Positions 61,075 to 64,000 of a stretch of DNA of 64,000 nt are shown piece after piece; position 1 is the first letter of the stretch; every line of letters starts with the position of its first letter. The stretch comes from G963665085 sp963665085 (GTDB lineage: Bacteria; Bacteroidota; Bacteroidia; Bacteroidales; JAAAOM01). The stretch spans positions 1,302,001-1,366,000 of the forward strand of contig CAXXXS010000002.1 of the NCBI GenBank assembly GCA_963665085.2, in the 5' to 3' direction. A program made the position numbers and the translations under genes. Below the pieces are notes generated by a model. It was not told the origin of the DNA and did no database searches. It saw only the letters and a list, made by a program, of their open reading frames with translations.

Positions 61075-64000
61075 TGAAGAAAAATTTACTCTCCGCATTC
61101 TTTCTTTCCATATTATGTTTTTTCACAATAAAAGCACAAGTCTCACAAGAAGAATTTGATGCCTTGGTAGACCTTTACAATGCAACTGACGGCGATAACT
61201 GGACAGACAACAGTAACTGGGACATCAACGCTACACCCGATGATGTTACCAGCGATTGGTATGGATTATCGGTTCATAGCGATGGATATATAACATCTGT
61301 CAACCTAATGAACAATAATCTAACAGGTACAATTCCGGAGAGCATTACCGATTTGTACCATTTGTCTGCCTTGGATTTATATAACAACAACCTTTCAGGC
61401 CCCTTACCTGAGAATATTTTTGTTTTTTCCCGTTATCTCCAACGTATATACCTCCAAAATAACCAGTTAAGCGGGTCAATTCCTACCCGGATTTATAATG
61501 TATCTCAGTTCAGACTATTAAGCCTGGGAAGCAACAATTTAACCGGTACTATTCCAAAAGAATTAGGTGTTCTCAGGTATATTACCAATATTGACTTATA
61601 CGATAATAATCTAAGCGGTGAAATTCCGCCCGAACTTGGTAATATTTCAACTCTAACCTGTTTGAAATTATATGGTAATCAACTTACAGGATCCATTCCT
61701 TCAGAATTGGGTGCTTTAAGTAACTTATATATGCTTTATCTGCATGATAATCAACTCTCAGGATATATTCCAAGCGAATTCCAGGCATTAACCGCCCTTA
61801 CATATTTCAGAATATATGGTAACCAGCTAACTGGTATACCCAATTTAACAGCATTGCCATTGACTCTTTTCTGGATAGAAAATAATGAGTTCACTTTTGC
61901 CGACCTGGAAACCAATATCAGTAAATTATCCGGTGTACATATTTCACCACAGGCCAAAGTGGGCGAAGAAGAATATTCTTATATTGAAATAGGAGCAAAT
62001 AAAACATTAAGTGTTTCGGTAGATGGAAGCCACAACACATATCAATGGTATAAAGATGATGTTGCTATTTCCGGAGCGACCTCATCAAGTTACAGCATCA
62101 GTAATTTCCAGTTGGCAGACGAAGGTGTATATCATTGTAAGATAAAAAACACTGTTGTAACCGCATTAACAATAGAATCGAACTATGTTGGTCTTTCTAA
62201 TACGACCACCCCAATTATTGTCGAACAGCCAGAAACCATCTCAGGCATCTGCCCGGATGAAACAGCTACTTTTAGTATTGAACAACGTTATGGCGTTTCG
62301 TACCAGTGGCAGAAGAAAAGCCCTACAGGAAGCTGGGTAAATATAAGCACCGAAACCGATTGGACCGGAGCAACCACAAACTCAATAAGCTCTGTTAAAG
62401 CAGACATACAATATCTTGATGGCTATTCGTACCGCTGTGTTGTGACAAACCCTAATGGTTCAGCAACAAGTATTGCTGTTGAGATAAATATTGACGAAAT
62501 AAATCCAACTCTTGAAGTACAAGACTTCACGCTTTATCTCGACTCATATGGTAACGCAACCTTAGCTGCATCCGATGTGGTTACAAGTGCCAGTGATAAT
62601 TGCTCTGTTGTAGATACAACATTAAGCCAGACTACTTTTGACTGTTCAAACAGGTCTGAGTCTGTATCTGTTAACGTAACTCTATCCGATGCAAATGGAA
62701 ATGAAACAACAAAACAAGTTTCTATTACAGTTCTCGACACTATCAGTCCAATTCTGTATGTGAAAGATGCTACTTTGTACCTTGATGAAAACGGAAGTGC
62801 TACTTTGTCAAATTCAGATATAGGGAACGGAAGTGCAGATAATTGCCAAACAGCGTATGCAATATTGAGTCAAAAAGATTTTGATTGTAGTCATCTGGAT
62901 ACACCGGTTGCTGTAAATCTTTCACTTTTCGATATATCAGGAAATTCAACAACAAAACAAGCGTATGTTACCGTTTTAGATACGGTCAAACCAAATCTGG
63001 TAGTAGAAGATATTACATTGCAACTTGATGAAACTGGAAATGCAAGTTTATCGAAAACCGATGTTGTTACATCTGCAACCGATAATTGCTCTTTAGCAGA
63101 TACGACATTAAGTCAAACAGAATTTAGTTGTTCCGATATTGGCACTCCGGTTATCGTTAATATAACACTTACAGATGGTTCAGGAAATGAAACTATTAAA
63201 CAGGTTACTGTAACTATTGAAGATAATATTGCTCCCGAATTAAGTGTTCAGGATTTAACTTTACAACTCGATGCAAATGGAGAAGCTTCAATAACCGTTG
63301 CTGATGTTGTTACAAGCGCCAGCGACAACTGTTCTCTGGCAGACACAACCTTAAGCCAGACTGTTTTCGATTGTTCGGATATAGGAACTCCTGTAACTGT
63401 TGATGTTACACTTCAGGATGCATCTGGAAATGAAGTTACCGAACAAGTGACAATAACTATTGATGATAATGTACCACCAGTTCTCAGTTTACAGGATTAC
63501 ACAGTCCAACTTGATGATAATGGAAATGCATCTTTATCTGCCTCTGATGTTATTATCATTGCCAGTGATAACTGTTCATTGTCCGATACTGCAATAAGCC
63601 AGACAACTTTCGACTGTTCTGATGTTGACTCTCCTGTTGTAATTGAAATAACCCTTACTGATGCGATTGGAAATGAAGTTACTGAACAGGCTACTATAAC
63701 AATTGCAGATAATATTGCACCGGTTTTAAGTGTTCAGGATGTTACCCTTCAGCTTGATGAATCTGATAATGCAACACTTCTAATCACAGATGTAGTGACA
63801 GGTGCAACTGACAATTGTTCGCTGGCTGATACTTCGTTGGGCCAATCAACATTTAGCAGCTCAGACGTAGGGGTTCAAACAATCGATATAATTCTTACAG
63901 ATGTTTCAGGTAACCAAGTAACAGAACAAATTAATGTTACCGTAAATGCCAGCACAACAGGAATTGATACTGATTTTGCCAGAGGTTCAATCGCTATCTA
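61075..64000 (+). CDS. Large secreted LRR / Ig-like / tandem-repeat protein, probable T9SS cargo (runs off right edge)
   Basis: Open to the window end, about 975 residues visible. A signal peptide (LLSAFFLSILCFFTIKAQ) is followed by LRRs of the plant type (about 40-290; LYNATDGDNWTDNSNWD, SLGSNNLTGTIPKELGVLR, KLYGNQLTGSIPSELGALS), two Ig-like domains (about 310-475; TYQWYKDDVAISGATSSSY, YQWQKKSPTGSWVNIS), and six tandem 81-residue repeats from 62505. The last bases read GIDTDFARGSIAI, which in Bacteroidota usually leads into YPNPxxG, the T9SS sorting tail; that tail is outside the window. By my base count the ATG and the main frame differ by one base; I take this as a counting error, but a frameshift within the signal peptide is possible. 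Likely an adhesin or binding protein. Confidence 0.8.
62505..63962 (+). repeat. Six in-frame tandem repeats of exactly 243 bp
   Basis: Repeats begin at the proline codons at 62505, 62748, 62991, 63234, 63477 and 63720, a constant 243 bases (81 codons). Consensus protein features: LQLDENGNASLS, SDNCSLADTTLSQTTFDCSD, VTLTDASGNE. Most units have two conserved Cys, a likely disulfide; the last unit replaces the second Cys with Ser (STFSSSDVG). Copies 3-6 are closest to one another, suggesting recent duplication. Confidence 0.9.

Noticed and set aside
61075..61143. Frameshift in the signal peptide of the LRR protein
   Set aside because: My count from the ATG to the main frame is off by one base, but the translated leader is a perfect signal peptide, so I assume a counting error in homopolymer runs rather than a mutation. 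Direct translation of the bases would settle it.
1..64000. tRNA, rRNA, prophage or integrative element
   Set aside because: No cloverleaf-like sequence, no ribosomal RNA match, and no integrase, portal or relaxase genes were seen while reading the gaps; a covariance search would be needed to exclude an overlooked tRNA.

Overview
The window is AT-rich chromosomal DNA from a member of the Bacteroidota, probably a free-living or marine Bacteroidales/Marinilabiliales-type bacterium. Evidence: two SusC/SusD pairs, each with an ECF sigma factor and a FecR anti-sigma factor; DUF3078 and DUF2851 proteins; a LytTR regulator paired with a TPR kinase; a secreted protein heading into what looks like a type IX secretion (T9SS) tail; and promoter boxes of the TAnnTTTG kind. 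I saw no rRNA, tRNA, CRISPR array, transposase or phage gene. The genus cannot be fixed from this sequence.

Layout. 1-12.2 kb: the start of a gamma-glutamyltranspeptidase, a solitary trpB, a lipase-like hydrolase, a Cys-rich small protein, an MscS channel, a DUF3078 protein, a lipoprotein and a serpin, then a divergent ECF sigma factor with a membrane-spanning beta-barrel partner, and a second ECF sigma factor followed by folE. 12.3-23 kb: a housekeeping block on the plus strand (purM, prfA, pyrF, DUF2851, a two-helix K+ channel with RCK domain, rpsO, pnp, prolyl oligopeptidase). 23-30 kb: nutrient-uptake locus 1 (sigma, FecR, SusC, SusD-like). 30-30.8 kb: a gene-free stretch packed with palindromes and one copy of a mobile-looking 121-bp repeat. 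30.8-37.4 kb: a GH29 fucosidase, an 1160-residue protein that is probably a pyrophosphate-dependent PEP carboxykinase, and a GH43-like enzyme. 38-45.5 kb: a 1984-residue ten-PAS hybrid kinase and a response-regulator/kinase. 46-55.3 kb: nutrient-uptake locus 2 on the minus strand (sigma, FecR, SusC, SusD, second copy of the repeat, GH2). 55.5-60.8 kb: a TPR kinase/LytTR pair, then a four-gene operon of ECF sigma factor, two small membrane proteins and a CPBP membrane protease. 61-64 kb: the first 2.9 kb of a large secreted protein with plant-like LRRs, Ig-like domains and six exact 81-codon repeats.

How the parts work together. The two Sus loci each follow the scheme outer-membrane receptor to FecR to ECF sigma factor, so the nutrient switches on its own importer. 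Locus 2 carries a GH2 glycosidase and so targets a glycan. Locus 1 has no glycosidase but lies just downstream of a prolyl oligopeptidase, so peptides are possible. In both loci the FecR-SusC gap contains a hairpin followed by a U-tract pointing against susC, which suggests a cis-antisense RNA controlling each susC. The sigma/CPBP-protease operon at 58.5-60.8 kb looks like a self-contained envelope-sensing unit in which the protease may release the sigma factor. These two, with the paired 121/124-bp palindromic repeats, are the best candidates for undescribed biology here.
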